Positions 24,288 to 35,354 of a stretch of 64,000 nucleotides of DNA are shown in pieces. The position numbers and the translations under genes are program-made. Below the pieces are notes generated by a model. That model was not told where the DNA came from. It saw nothing but the letters and a program-made list of their open reading frames with translations, and did not search any database. Position 1 is the stretch's first letter. Each line of letters starts with the position of its first letter. The DNA is from Diphasiastrum complanatum (taxonomy: Eukaryota > Streptophyta > Lycopodiopsida > Lycopodiales > Lycopodiaceae): NCBI GenBank assembly GCA_029204225.1, contig MU832111.1, forward strand, positions 22,801-86,800, given 5' to 3'.

Positions 24288-24500
24288 TTCTTGTCATATA
24301 TGTGGATGGCATTATGCTGACAAGAAATAATGATGAGGCTATCTCAAGCTTGAAAATTGAATAGAATAACTTATGTGAGATCTCTGATCTAGGTAAGTTA
24401 TAGTGTTATTTTGCCATTGAGTTTGTGCAAAAGAATGAAGGACTCCATTTATTTCACGCTAAATACATAGAAGATTTTCTACAGAGGTTTAGTTTTTTAG
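24288..24500 (+). pseudogene. Copia reverse transcriptase fragment (YVDD region)
   Basis: The frame reads LVIYVDGIMLTRNNDEAISS, the copia RT catalytic block with YVDD mutated to YVDG. It is followed by LCEISDLGKL, CYFAIEFVQKNEGLHLFHAKYIEDFLQRF with two in-frame stops. About 70 codons are recognisable, with nothing of the element on either side. Confidence 0.85.
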
Positions 24501-24856
24501 ACTACAAAACCTTTTGTATTATTTAAAGATAGGTTGGAAGTTGAATTGTCATGAGAAGGTAGATTTATTTTACATGGTGTTGTATTGTCAAAATATTGGG
24601 TGCTTTATGTACTTTTGGAACACAATAAACAAAAAACTCAGGTTTCATAAAAAATTTAGCTTGGCCCTGATTGCCTCTCTTATTCCCAACATGCCAATTG
24701 GATGTCAAAGATATTTGTGAGCTCAATGCAAGTATTCACCATTGTAGATGGTTATATGGTCATGCTTTTTCATTTTTAGTTTTATGTAATCATGCATATT
24801 TTTTTTTCAAATGGTTCCAAATTCATGTTTTGTTGTTCTTAGTGTGGTTGTAACCA

Positions 24857-25220
24857 GGTCGATGTCCAGAAAGGCTCAAGCAAACAAGTTGTGCTGAGCG
24901 AACCTTTGCCATTGGATATCGAGGTAGATATTGTTCAATCCACCCAAGTAGCTTTATCTTACAGCCAATCTGGTGATGTTAAAACACAAGGGGCTACAAG
25001 TGCGGAGGAAGAGCTTGACAGAAACTTGCGACATTTGCATAATGTTTTGAACGATGATACACAAGTTGATGAGGTAGAGGATAATGGAAATAAAAAGACT
25101 GATAAGTACGAGGAGGAACTTCTACCCAACATACCAGAAAATGTCCATCTCGAGATGTTGTCAACTATTGTAATGAAACGGTTGAATGTTTGCAAGTCCA
25201 CTCTCCCACCTCTAATTTAG
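24857..25220 (+). other. Uncharacterised acidic open frame, possible exon
   Basis: After a plausible acceptor (GTAACCAG at about 24,850-24,857) the frame stays open for about 121 codons. It reads VDVQKGSSKQVVLSEPLPLD, then EEELDRNLRHLHNVLND and ends KSTLPPLI before a stop at 25,218. It is acidic, with EVEDNGNKKTDKYEEELL in the middle, and has no membrane segment. I do not recognise a family. It stops exactly where gypsy integrase-tail similarity begins, so it may be a gypsy polyprotein part or a captured host exon. The nearby ATG at 24,891 is an alternative start. Confidence 0.35.
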
Positions 25221-25224
25221 GCTT

Positions 25225-25975
25225 ATTCATGGATACCAACCTAGATCACCCATTTTAATTAAACTCAGATGATCAAGTTTAAAAAAGTAGTGGATTTCTT
25301 GCATGATATACAAGAAATGTAACAAATAGCACTTGAGAATGTCCAATGTGCCCAAGATAGGGATTGATATTATGCTAATATGAAAAGATGATCTTGAGAT
25401 TTTCAATAATCGGGTATATTCACAAATCTTGGTGAATTTAAAAGTATTGCATATTAGCAAGCAATCCAAATTGTTTGCTCGATATAGGAGATTGTACAAA
25501 ATACTTAAAAGGATTGGATCTTTCGCTATCAATTGGACTTCCTAGAAGGAAGTCAAGTACATCTAGTATATTTTAGTGTGTCAGCCAACTTAAGAAAAAT
25601 CTATATGAAGGAGATCATCTTGGTTTTGGAAATCTATTGGACCTGTTAGAGGAATTATTTGTTGTGAAGTGACTTGAATTTGAAAAGATCTTGGATATAA
25701 GAACTAAATGATTGCGTAATCATATAATCACCAAATGATAGCAGCTCTTGAGAGAAGGAGGATAGTCTAAGAGAAAACTATAAGTTCTGAGGATAGAACT
25801 TGATTAACGGGAGAAGTATTTCATGTCCATTATTGGACTGATCCTGGATTAAAATCTTGTAATGAGATCAATAGGCCTATTTAGACCTATAAATTAATTA
25901 TGGTTGTGAGGGGGTGGGGCCCTCATGGTATTAAAGCTATAATTAATGGCTCAAGATGGTGAATTGGAATGAAAC
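25225..25975 (+). pseudogene. Gypsy integrase C-terminus and chromodomain-like tail
   Basis: Broken frames give HGYQPRSPILIKL, LFARYRRLYKILKRIGSFA, LYEGDHLGFGNLLDLLEE and HGIKAIINGS. The same series occurs in better condition at 47,040-47,770. The fragment is the last part of a chromovirus-type gypsy pol. Stops interrupt every frame. Upstream domains are missing at this copy. Confidence 0.75.
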
Positions 25976-28560
25976 AAATAATTACTCATACGGAAAGTAG
26001 GATCAATCCAAGGAGGGCAGACAAAGACCCTTACATGCATACCTATGGAGAGTATGGAGAGAAGGAAGAAGAAACTTGAAGGATAGAGTGAGGAGTGACC
26101 TTGGGTGTCGCATGTGCTCCAATTCAGAATGGGCCATAGTGTCTTGAAGGGGCCCATGTACCTAGGGCGGTGGATCTCAGCGTGCAACTACAGATATACA
26201 GGTTGGATTATGCACAAGTTCAATGGGAACAAGGCCGAATGTGGACCGCAGGATCGTGCCATTAGATTTTGAGTGAAGTGGCCTTCCTTTCATTAAAAAT
26301 TATCAAAGGGAAATTCAATGAAAGGACCCAAAGTTCAAATTAGCCATTTCTTCATTAAGAAACCTCTGAATGAAGTTCTAGTTCATTTTTTGCATGCTAA
26401 ATGGTTTTGGGCCTATCTTTGGCTAGAAGGCACTTATTTTGGCCATCCTTGGGTCAAATTGATTCCTGAAACTGGCTGCTCAGAGCCAACATATAGAGCG
26501 ATGTCATTGAGCAAGGATAAATGCATTTTGTGGAGTTTTTATGACCATTGTATCGAGCGGAGTGTGGGTGACCTAGAGATGGGTTACATTCATAGGTTGG
26601 GTACTTAGGGCCAAATTTGGGGCAATTTTTGGCTGGTGACACCTTGTACAGGGTGTACAATGAGACATTATCACTTCAAAATCACTATTGCTTACTTCTG
26701 ATAGGGTAACAAGGTATTTGGGAGCGGTAAATGCGGTATGGGGGTGAATGATAGCAGATTTGTGTGGAGAAAGCTAGTGTTGGCAATGAAAGTGCAATTT
26801 GGTGTCATGACCACTCATTGATGACAATTTTAAGAGGACAAGCAATCACAGTTGAGAGGTAGGCATGGAATGCCAATTATGGGTGGAAAAATCTCATGAT
26901 CAGGTTCAACTTTTGGAGTTAGAATTGGCCAACATGAGGTGGTGATTTAGGAGAACAATCTCACAAGCATGATCAGTGGCAGTGTCAAGTTTGGTGATAG
27001 CTGCATTGACACACGCATCTGAGACTTAGAAATTTCTTATTCAAAGGGAAATGTGGACTAGCTTGGAGGTACACACATTTTGATGCTCACAGGTGATTAA
27101 AGTGTAACATGGTGCAAGTTGGAAGCCATCGGGCAGGATACCAAATTTGCATTGGATGACCTATGTGTGAGACACACAAAAGATGAAGAACAACTTAGTG
27201 ATCACACTTTGGAGACTTGTGATGAGTGGTTAGTGTGATGTTTTGCGGGTTTTGCAGTTTCTAAGTCATTTTAGATCAAGTCAAATTAGTTGTGGAGTAG
27301 TGTATCATGTTTGTCATCAATGAGATACACTTCAACGGCCTATTCTGGATAAGTCAAGTCAATTTGCCATATCAAGATTGCATTAGGGATGCAAATTCTA
27401 GTGATGAAAAAGTGCAGGTCATTTTGTTTGGGCCATGGAAGATCTCACAGGTTCATTGGGAGTGATATTGGCATGCACAGCGTGTGAGGGACTTGACGAT
27501 GGCTTTGGAGTTTGCATCTCAGCCATAATAATAAGAATATATTAATCAAATTTCACTTTCTAAACATTAAATTTTTTGCATTGAAATCTTTTTTTTCACA
27601 ATTTTGGAATTTTGGACTTTTTCTAATGGTCCATTACACCTATTGGACACCCATATGATTGGCTAAACTATTGATGAAAAAATAGGATATTCTTGGGTGT
27701 TTGAATTATGAGAATGCAAAGTCCCATTTGTCCTACTTTCAACCGTATAACGAGAACGATCCTTAGCAAATATTGAAACTCCTTTGACTCCTCTTAGTTT
27801 AGGTGTCAAATCAGTAGGAATATCTAAATGGAGATGATAGTATGTCATCATCAAAAAAAAGTACAAATTTTAATTACAAACACTAGAGATTTCATAAAAG
27901 AATCATTAAAATAGTGTTCAAATGCAATAAAAAAAAAATTCTTATCTAATATGACATCACTAATTTTATAGGACTAATTCCATTATGGTGGTTTCTTAGT
28001 GATTCAAATGTGGAGATGATGCTCATCTTTTCATGCCATTATGAAGATGGTGCTCATCTTTACCATTGGAGGGAATGCACATTCAAATTAACCTATTCTA
28101 AAGTGTGGTTAAACATAGCACAACCATAATTGTCACGATTAAGAAGTTCAACCATAATAACAATTGGATTTCTTAATGTAATTGTAGATGGGATCAGATA
28201 GCTAGTCCACTGAAAGTGAGATTTGCTTCGGAGAGGAACGTACCTTCTAAATGAAACAATTAAACTTCTGACAAAGCATACAATACCTTGAGGGCTAGAT
28301 TCGAGATCTAGGTTTGGTTAGGTTGATTTGATCCACCATCTCTTTCCTATGGGTGTCTGGGCTTGCTAGTTTGTGAGAAGCAATGCGAATTTTGTAATGC
28401 AAATCTTGACAATATGAAAATTGAGGTTTTCTTAAAGTGGTGTATGATTCTTGATTTTGCATCTTTTTTCCAATTTATGATTAGGACTACATTTTGAATA
28501 GGCTTAGATTAAGGTGTTCTTAGGGTAAGATTAAAAGCTAGCAATAAAAAGAGGAGAGCC
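25976..28560. other. Probable gypsy untranslated/LTR region and unassigned sequence
   Basis: No exon was recognised. The block at 28,290-28,380 (AGATCTAGGTTTGGTTAGGTTG) resembles 47,985-48,070 downstream of the related gypsy tail, so part of this may be its LTR. An open frame at 26,318-26,608 has no recognisable domain. Confidence 0.4.
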
Positions 28561-28569
28561 AAGCGATAA

Positions 28570-28570
<1 letters not shown>

Positions 28571-28649
<79 letters not shown>
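28571..28649 (+). repeat. Compound (GT)10-(GA)29 microsatellite
   Basis: A GT run at 28,571-28,590 passes through an AA into a GA run to 28,649. It lies about 1.2 kb upstream of the WD40 start codon. Confidence 0.95.
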
Positions 28650-28653
<4 letters not shown>

Positions 28654-29516
28654 AATCGTAATCGTTGACGTGAGTCAGAAATAGCAATACGTAGAATCGA
28701 TAGTGCGCTTTATAAATGCTCAGCATTGCCTCAACTCCTATATCGACAAACAGCAACCTCCTCAGAGTAGAGGTGAGCGAGCGATTCTGAATAGACTTTG
28801 AAGTAATTTGTGTGTCTATAATGCATCATTCTTTTGGTTTCCAACTATTGTTGATCTGATGAATGGTCATAAGTTTGATCCATATGACAGCGTTTGTATT
28901 ATTCCAATGAACACGTTGTTATAATTATAGTTACTGGTGATTCGAAAACCATCAATGTGGGTAACGACTGCAGCTACATCTCTGGCGAAGGTTTGGAAAT
29001 TGGTAGTAATAAGTTTCTGCTGAAATTAAATAGCATCGTCACAGACCATTATGCATTCTATATAAGCTTGTTTTCTCTATGCTTGAAAAGTCCAAAGCGC
29101 CTTCTTCGACCCAACAAGGAAATAAATGCTAAGGCTCAAACATAGATATGCGTTTATTCTCCGAAAATTTGGATTGTGTCTTCGGTAAATTTAATCGTTG
29201 GAATGTAGAGAGTCACGTATTAATTGGTGAACCGAGAGTTAGTAAATCAACCGATGTGAAAAAGCAGATCGAGTGAGGATAATTCCAGACGAGATATTAG
29301 GTGATAGAGAAAATGAAGGGTTGTGTACTCAAATATAAAGATTGTCCAATATGGGAACCCTGGGTGACTTTAATGGATTTGATTTGATTCGCTACGATGG
29401 ACTCACAATTTGCTTGTTACAATCGTTAAGAATTTCTTTGGGCAACTACTATATAGGGATTAACAAATCATTCAAGGTTGGGGAATGTTGTTTTCTTCTT
29501 TCGTGTCTGAGTTTTT

Positions 29517-29575
<59 letters not shown>

Positions 29576-29828
29576 TATTTATTTACCTACTATCGGATTT
29601 GGAAGGATATGGACCCAAAAAATCAAGCCCAAGATCTTTGGAGATATCAACTGCAAAAAAAGCGCAGAATAAATATGTTAATATACAAATACTAAACGAG
29701 GATAATTTCTGATGTCTCATCCTTGTTTTTATTCGGTGTTTGGCTACAGGTTCAAACTTTAAAGGGCATCGGCCAAGAGCAGGATCGTAATTCTGTCTTT
29801 CATTCAAAGTTGAAATTCCAGTAATGTG
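28650..29828 (+). promoter_or_regulatory. WD40 gene 5' flank
   Basis: No coding exon was seen. A TATA-like word (CTATATAG) lies at about 29,450, some 370 bases before the start codon. A second compound microsatellite, (GT)18-(GA)9, lies at 29,522-29,575 between that word and the gene. A tract ending TTGGCTACAG at about 29,750 could be a 3' splice site of a leader intron. None of these is proven. The sequence ATGTGATGG at 29,824-29,832 puts a two-codon start-stop frame overlapping the main start. Confidence 0.35.
29522..29575 (+). repeat. Compound (GT)18-(GA)9 microsatellite
   Basis: An uninterrupted GT run changes into GA at about 29,557. It lies about 250 bases upstream of the WD40 start codon, so length variation could affect the leader or promoter. 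Confidence 0.95.
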
Positions 29829-30914
29829 ATGGCACGTAATATTCAACTTGAGGAAGAGGAAACTAGCATTAGTTCACGTCCACATCCACATGAACGGGAG
29901 GAATATATTTACGAAGCGCCGTGGGGAATAGCTGCAATCAACTGGAGTGTTCGTCCAGACCACCCATTTCGACTGGGTATATGTAGCGAGTTGGTCAACC
30001 AAGATGAAACCTATGTGGAGATCCTCAAGCTTGATCGTAACAGAGATAACTATGTTAGTGATGGAAAATTGTCAATCCAGGATCTTCGTCATCCATCAAA
30101 GATTATGTTTGTTCCCGATAGGAGTTGTCAAATGAAGGATCTCTTCGCCACTTCGGGAACTTGCTTGAGAGTCTGGCACATCCAGAGAGAAAAAATCGAG
30201 GACAAAGTCGAAGCAGAAAATATTTTCCAGACTCCCGACCCAGACTGTGGTCCGATCACGTGTTTAGACTGGAATGAGTTGCAACCAAGTTGGATCGGAA
30301 CTGGGAGCACTGACAGAACTTGCACGATTTGGGATATCGAGAGGAGCGAGCGGATTTCACAAATCATCGCACATGAAAACGAAGTGGCAGACATTGCCTG
30401 GGGCGCAGCTCAAGTTTACGCTTCAATATCAAACGACGGTTCATTCAGAGTGGTAGATCTTCGTGACATGGATGGCCCTATAACGAATAAATTGTGGAAA
30501 AGAGACGAATCTTCCTTTGGACATGTTGCATGGAATAAAAACATTTCTTACTACATTGCTATCAGTTCAAAGAGCAGTGTTCTCATACTTGATACGAGAG
30601 CGGTCAGGAACCCTATATTAGATTTATGGAAACAGCCTGAACAGAACGTCAATGCGATAGCATGGGCGCCACATCTTGAACGTAGTCTCTGCAGTGCTGG
30701 AGACGACCGTCAAGCATCTATCTGGGAAATACAAGCAGACTATGAGAAACAGTTACCAGCTAAGCTTCTGTACAATGCTAATACAGAGATTGCACAGCTG
30801 CAGTGGTCCTCTTGTCAACCAGATTGGGTAGCTGTAGCATATTCCACCAAGCTATCTGAGAACGCCGCGCTTACTAACAACCTGCTTACTATTTTCAAAG
30901 TGCCCTCCCTATAG
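29829..30914 (+). CDS. TTG1/LWD-family WD40 repeat protein, intact and intronless
   Basis: This is a 361-residue protein. The family (TTG1, LWD1/2) are scaffolds: TTG1 joins bHLH and MYB factors in epidermal and flavonoid control, and LWD proteins act in the circadian clock. Diagnostic segments are YIYEAPWGIAAINWSVR (about 29-45), TCLRVWHIQ, GPITCLDWNE, IGTGSTDRTCTIWDIE (mid-protein), IAHENEVADIAWG, FRVVDLRDMDGP, VNAIAWAPH, CSAGDDRQASIWEI and QLQWSSCQPDWVAVAYSTKL. The lack of introns is usual for the family. ATG 29,829 has purines at -3 and +4 and was chosen over an upstream GTG. The end is odd: after STKL, relatives close within about five residues, but here about 19 more follow (SENAALTNNLLTIFKVPSL). 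The gene sits inside the inverted segment, yet no lesion is seen. TTG1 versus LWD identity is not resolved. Confidence 0.93.
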   Translation: MARNIQLEEEETSISSRPHPHEREEYIYEAPWGIAAINWSVRPDHPFRLGICSELVNQDETYVEILKLDRNRDNYVSDGKLSIQDLRHPSKIMFVPDRSCQMKDLFATSGTCLRVWHIQREKIEDKVEAENIFQTPDPDCGPITCLDWNELQPSWIGTGSTDRTCTIWDIERSERISQIIAHENEVADIAWGAAQVYASISNDGSFRVVDLRDMDGPITNKLWKRDESSFGHVAWNKNISYYIAISSKSSVLILDTRAVRNPILDLWKQPEQNVNAIAWAPHLERSLCSAGDDRQASIWEIQADYEKQLPAKLLYNANTEIAQLQWSSCQPDWVAVAYSTKLSENAALTNNLLTIFKVPSL

Positions 30915-31689
30915 TTGAAACGAGTGCAATCCAAAGAATGACTACTAGTGATTTCAAATAACAGCTGGTTATAACAACCCACAAGAAATGATCATTCACA
31001 AATATGCATACGTTAATCCGCAATCTAGATTAGTTACAAGATAAAATGTCATAGAAGAAAACAAGTAGAGCATAAATGAAGCTACTTAATAGAAGGGGAG
31101 CTGAGTAGGACTGATTGCATGTAGCTCACACAGGGTGGCTTATGATATCTCATTATTGTGTCCAGTCGACAATTCAAGTATAGACATTATGACAAAGCAT
31201 CATATTAAATTTTGCATTGTGTCTTATGATGTTGTATGGAGTAATTCAATGATTGGGAATCTTGTTCATCTTAATCTTATTTGAATTTGATTGTATGTTG
31301 TATTGCTTAGTGATAGTGTCATTAAATGGTTTATCACTGTGTCAAATCACTAAATGGTATCACAACAAAATAGGTTTGGATCAAAAACGTAATTGATGAA
31401 ATAGGATCATGATATAGGTGACTTTGTTCAGAGGCAATGGCTTAAGACTTAAATTATGCCTTGAAGGATATTGGCTTGCTTGCGGCCCTTTTTAGAATCT
31501 TCTTGGTGTGAAATTCAGTGCCCCACAAAAGTCGTGGTGCGCTCACAAGTGATTCAAGTGCAACCAAAAAGGAATTTGGGGTGCATGATCGGGGGGTGCC
31601 TCTTATAAGATTTTGGCAATTTTTGTAGGCATTGGCTTCTTAGGGCAAGCTACACACTCCACACATAGGGTGAGCTTAACGTACTCCAG
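30915..31689. other. WD40 3' flank, no gene seen
   Basis: No further exon is evident after the stop codon. No clear polyadenylation signal (AATAAA) close to the stop was picked out. Copia-related sequence begins near 31,690. Confidence 0.5.
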
Positions 31690-31806
31690 AACGCAGGAAT
31701 GGTTGTAAACATTTTTACACAAGCACTCAGTGTTAATGCACACAGCGGATTTTGTGCATTGCTAAGTCTAAAGATCAAGGCATTCACGGACCAGATTAAG
31801 GGGGGG
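31690..31806 (+). mobile_element. Copia family A RNase H tail and polypurine tract
   Basis: The sequence around 31,720-31,790 (CACTCAGTGTTAATGCACAC, TTTTGTGCATTGCTAAGTCT, AAGGCATTCACGGA) matches the minus-strand copy at 35,780-35,870. It ends in a GGGGGG tract directly before an LTR start, so it is the 3' end of a second family A element. Confidence 0.75.
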
Positions 31807-32882
31807 TGTTGGATCTACTCCTCCTACTCTCCTAGATCCCAATTTTAATCTGCCTCCATTCATGCTGCGCATTTTTCTAATGTTGTCACGCAGTTTGCAT
31901 TTTTACACGCAAATTCGCACAGACGAAGAAAAGGCGAATGAATCGCGACATTGTGTTCTTACACAAGTCATGGTGACAGGTGAAAAGGGGACACTGCCTT
32001 ACTGAATGCCAAAGGTGCCCTAACAGATAAGGCACCATGTAAATCTTATCCTAAGGCTATTTGTAAGAGTGACGCACTTTTGCATCATCACCAACGTTCA
32101 CTTCAGCACTGGCTGACGTCGCACCCCCCTTTTCACCTTGACCCCATGCACTTGCGCTAATAGATTGGACAACGATTGCAGCCACCCACGATCTCCTACA
32201 GACAGCACATCCACTCTGTACTTTCGCATCTGCACACCTGTAATATTATGTATATATATTGGATACCATCTGCGTATTCGATGATGATGATCAGATGATC
32301 AAGTGAGTTAAGAAGAGACTAAGAGAAGAGATTTCATTCCTCATTACAGACAAAAATAAGCTTCGTAAGGCACGCAGTTTCGTCCGCTATTGTATTGTGC
32401 TCTGCCGCATTATTAACTTGTATACATGATATAGTTAATCTGATACAACTCTTTATTCTGCATTCAAATCTGTGTTAATATTTCTATGCTTGTTCTTCAT
32501 TTTGTCTGATCTTTCTAGCTGCTCTTTCTAGTAATAGACGATCAATATTTAGTCTTGTCTCCGCGACTAATTATCAGTTGAGCACAATCTAGCTCTTCGT
32601 GAATCATTTGCGACAAACAATTTTTCTTGCAATTCGCGACAAATTATTCATCTAGCGCTTCATTCATTTAAATGTTTGGCTACGTAATCTAGAATGACTG
32701 TGATTTCTATCACTAAAGTTCTGTTCATTCTAATAGGCGTAGTCATGCTTAGGGAGAGAGTCATTTAACTCATTCTGCTGCGCAGAACATTTTTTTGTTC
32801 GAGTTCGTTTCTCATTCGCTTCTTGTTCGAGTCCGTTTCTCGTTCGTGTTCGTCACTTATTATTCCTCCCTCTCTCCCAACA
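31807..32882 (+). repeat. Full-length copia family A LTR (1,076 bp)
   Basis: Starts TGTTGGATCT after the polypurine tract and ends TCTCCCAACA. It matches the partial LTRs at 6,024-6,722 and 35,355-35,758. It contains a TATATATAT word near 32,250. It is followed without a gap by AATCCTTCACATG, which belongs to the LTR end and primer-site region of copia family B, so it appears to be inserted into, or joined to, a family B LTR. Confidence 0.8.
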
Positions 32883-34014
32883 AATCCTTCACATGCTATC
32901 AGAGCTTGTGTTTTAGGTTATGAAGGAGGAAATCATATCTATCAATGATTTGGTGAAGATATCAAGGCTAGAGCATGCTAGAGAGGATTCTACACCAAAA
33001 TTGAGTTTTTTGTTTTTGTAGATCAAAACCCTATATAGGTTCATAAGCTTGATCAATTCCGATTTTTGAATTCACATACTGGATTTGGCTGATTTTTGGA
33101 TCACTGGATCAGCCTAATTGGTGGCTTATAGATTGCATATCAAATTTTCAGCATTTGCATGTAGATTTGGAATAATCAAATTTTTCTGATTTTGTCAAAA
33201 CCCTCATTTTGATTGGATCTCTAGATAGTGAGGTTGCTATACTTCATTTGAGTGTGTTTCAATCTTAGAAAGTGGAAAAAGTCATTAGATTGAGAATAGA
33301 TCATAGGTTGATCAAGATTCCATGATTCTATGGTATGATAAGAGGGCCAAAAGGGCTCGACACATGATCAAGATGAATGTTACCAATGAGCTTCTCAACG
33401 AAGTTGGTAAGTGTACTTCATCTAAGGATGCTTGGGATTCATTAAAGAAGCTCTATGAATCCAAGTCTACTTCTAGAGTGTTGACTCTAAGAAGGCAAAT
33501 CTTTTCTTATTTGCAAAAGAATGAAGAAAGTCCAAGTACTTTTGTTTTGAGGATGAAAGCATTGAATGATGAGTTGGCTTGCATTGATGAAAGCAGCAAG
33601 GAAGGAGATTGTTGGATGCTCATGGTAACATTGTTCAAAGTATTGTTATTCAAAAGACTTTGCCAAGTTCGATGGATCTTCAAGAGATCTTGATCAATGA
33701 GGAATATAGGCTTCAAGCAAGAAGTGGATCTACATCGACAGTTCAAGAGGAGGCTATGTTTGTGGCATCAAAGGACACTTTGCAAGTGAGTGCTACAAGA
33801 AGAAGAGAGATCAAGGAGACAAGCAAGGTAATCTTACTCTTGATGAGGATGGTTTGGATGTTCAAGATGCAAATGATGATGCTTTTGTGATGTCTTCATG
33901 TATGCTTGCTAATGATGGAGATCTAGATCCTTGGTGGATTGATAGTGGATCAAGTTTACACATGACTTTTCACAAAGAGTATTTTACTTCTTTGTTGGCA
34001 TATGGAGATGACAA
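32883..34014 (+). pseudogene. Copia family B leader, gag and protease start (plus-strand copy)
   Basis: The leader (TGCTATCAGAGC, a mutated primer site, at about 32,894) is followed by untranslated sequence nearly identical to the leader at 5,000-5,330 in reverse. The gag frame from 33,330 carries YDKRAKRARHMIKMNVTNEL, KDAWDSLKKLYESKSTSRV and ESPSTFVLRMKALNDELA. A deletion near 33,605 removes part of the core. The knuckle near 33,760 keeps only GIKGHFASECYKKKRD. The protease start WWIDSGSSLHMTFHKEYF (33,930-33,990) is intact. The copy ends abruptly at 34,014, where an unrelated gag starts on the other strand. Confidence 0.85.
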
Positions 34015-34440
34015 GAGCAAAGGATTGAACAAGATTTCCATATTCTTTCAAGCCATTAAGGATGACTTGTACTAGCTCATCTTGATTGGTTGTGACACTA
34101 ACACAAGCAAGCTCCCTATGAAGATCTAGCACTCTCCTCACTTCTTTGTGAACTTCGAAAGATCTAATTTCTAAGAGAGAGAGAATTGTAAAAGTATTTT
34201 TAGCTTCATAGATTGTGCATCCCAAGCTTCTTTATCAGATGTGCAAGAACTAATCTCTCTTAAAATCTCATTAGAGACATTCATTTTTATGAAGTGAAGA
34301 GGCATCCTAGCTCTCTTCTTAAATTTTTGTACTTCTTGTTGTCCTTGAGGCTCCTCCTCAAGTCCTAGTACAATGTCCATTACATCCTGGAGTATAAGAA
34401 TAGACTCCAATCTAACCTTCCAGATTGTAAAATTGGAGGT
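34014..34440 (-). pseudogene. Copia gag fragment of a third family, convergent with the family B copy
   Basis: Reading from 34,410 down gives MESILILQDVMDIVLGLEEE, RARMPLHFIKMNVSNEILRE and CTSDKEAWDA. After a shift it gives LEIRSFEVHKEVRRVLDLHR, CVSVTTNQDELVQVILNGL and GNLVQSFALV. The layout is copia gag but the sequence is distinct from families A and B. It meets the plus-strand family B copy tail to tail at 34,014. Confidence 0.75.
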
Positions 34441-34654
34441 TTTAATCTTTCACTAGCTTCTAAGAGATAACCTTCCACATATGCCATTAAAGTGAAGATT
34501 CCTTGTAAGTAGACAAAAAAGGTATGTTGCTTTCTTTTTCACTATAGGACTCACAAAGAGGGTGTACTACCAATTCCTATGTAAAATCTTGCAACAAAAT
34601 TTGAGATAGATCTCAAATATCCTACCAATGCAATACAAGCTAGATCAACCTCTT

Positions 34655-34885
34655 AAATAAATTGGAGTATATGAAAATTTTGGTTCTAGCTTCCTTTGGC
34701 AAGAAAGAGGTGGTGTGCAAAAAGGTCCACTACTTATGCAACATATAGTTGACACATTTTGTTGTTCTGGATGTGGGTCTATAGTGCAGGCTTGTAAAAA
34801 TATGGGAAGACATTGTGTAGCCATGGATAGTGATGCATTGTTGATCCAACGCATTATTGAATTATACAATAAGATTAAGTGCACA
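34655..34885 (+). other. Orphan fragment resembling a SAM-dependent methyltransferase motif
   Basis: About 75 codons stay open and read GPLLMQHIVDTFCCSGCGSI, then VQACKNMGRHCVAMDSDALL and IQRIIELYNK. The pattern VDxFxxxGxxxxACxxxGRxCxAxDxD resembles motif I and the following acidic strand of class I methyltransferases such as DNA amino-methylases. FCCSGCGS would be an altered FxGxG loop. No flanking catalytic motif was seen. It may be domesticated or element-borne sequence; identity is not certain. Confidence 0.35.
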
Positions 34886-35354
34886 TGTTGACAATGTATG
34901 TTATGTTGCTTCTACCACTACTTTTGTAATGCTCAACTTCATAGATCATAAGGTTAACTCCTAAACCGTTGCTTTCCATAGGTCTAATAATTACTATAAA
35001 TAGTGTTGTTGTGATGAACTCAGATGAAAATGTTAAAACCTGGACGCATGGGATCATGGATGTGGATGATTTAGACAGTTGGTAGACCCCGTTGCAAGAG
35101 TACTACATGCATATTGAGTACGATCTAAAACTATCACATCAATGGGACTAATTGCACAACCAAGACTAGTTGAGAGGCTGATAGCACAATCATGAATTTG
35201 ATTCAGCCAATGAGACCACCTTGTCATGCACAGAGGCAAGAGGGGACCACTTCTAAATACAAAAAATAAAACCAACCATATCACGAAGCTCTTGGTCATG
35301 CACAAACATTAGTCACAAGGCCAGAGTTATTTCTAACACAACCTTCAGGTGAGA
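34886..35354. other. No gene recognised
   Basis: An open frame at 35,054-35,305 (minus) has no domain. Similarity to the copia A LTR begins at about 35,355. Confidence 0.45.

Noticed and set aside
29583-30456. Antisense and alternate-frame ORFs across the WD40 gene
   Set aside because: They are shadows of the real frame at 29,829-30,914.
35054-35305. 83-codon minus-strand frame beside the copia A LTR
   Set aside because: No family resemblance and no link to either neighbouring element.
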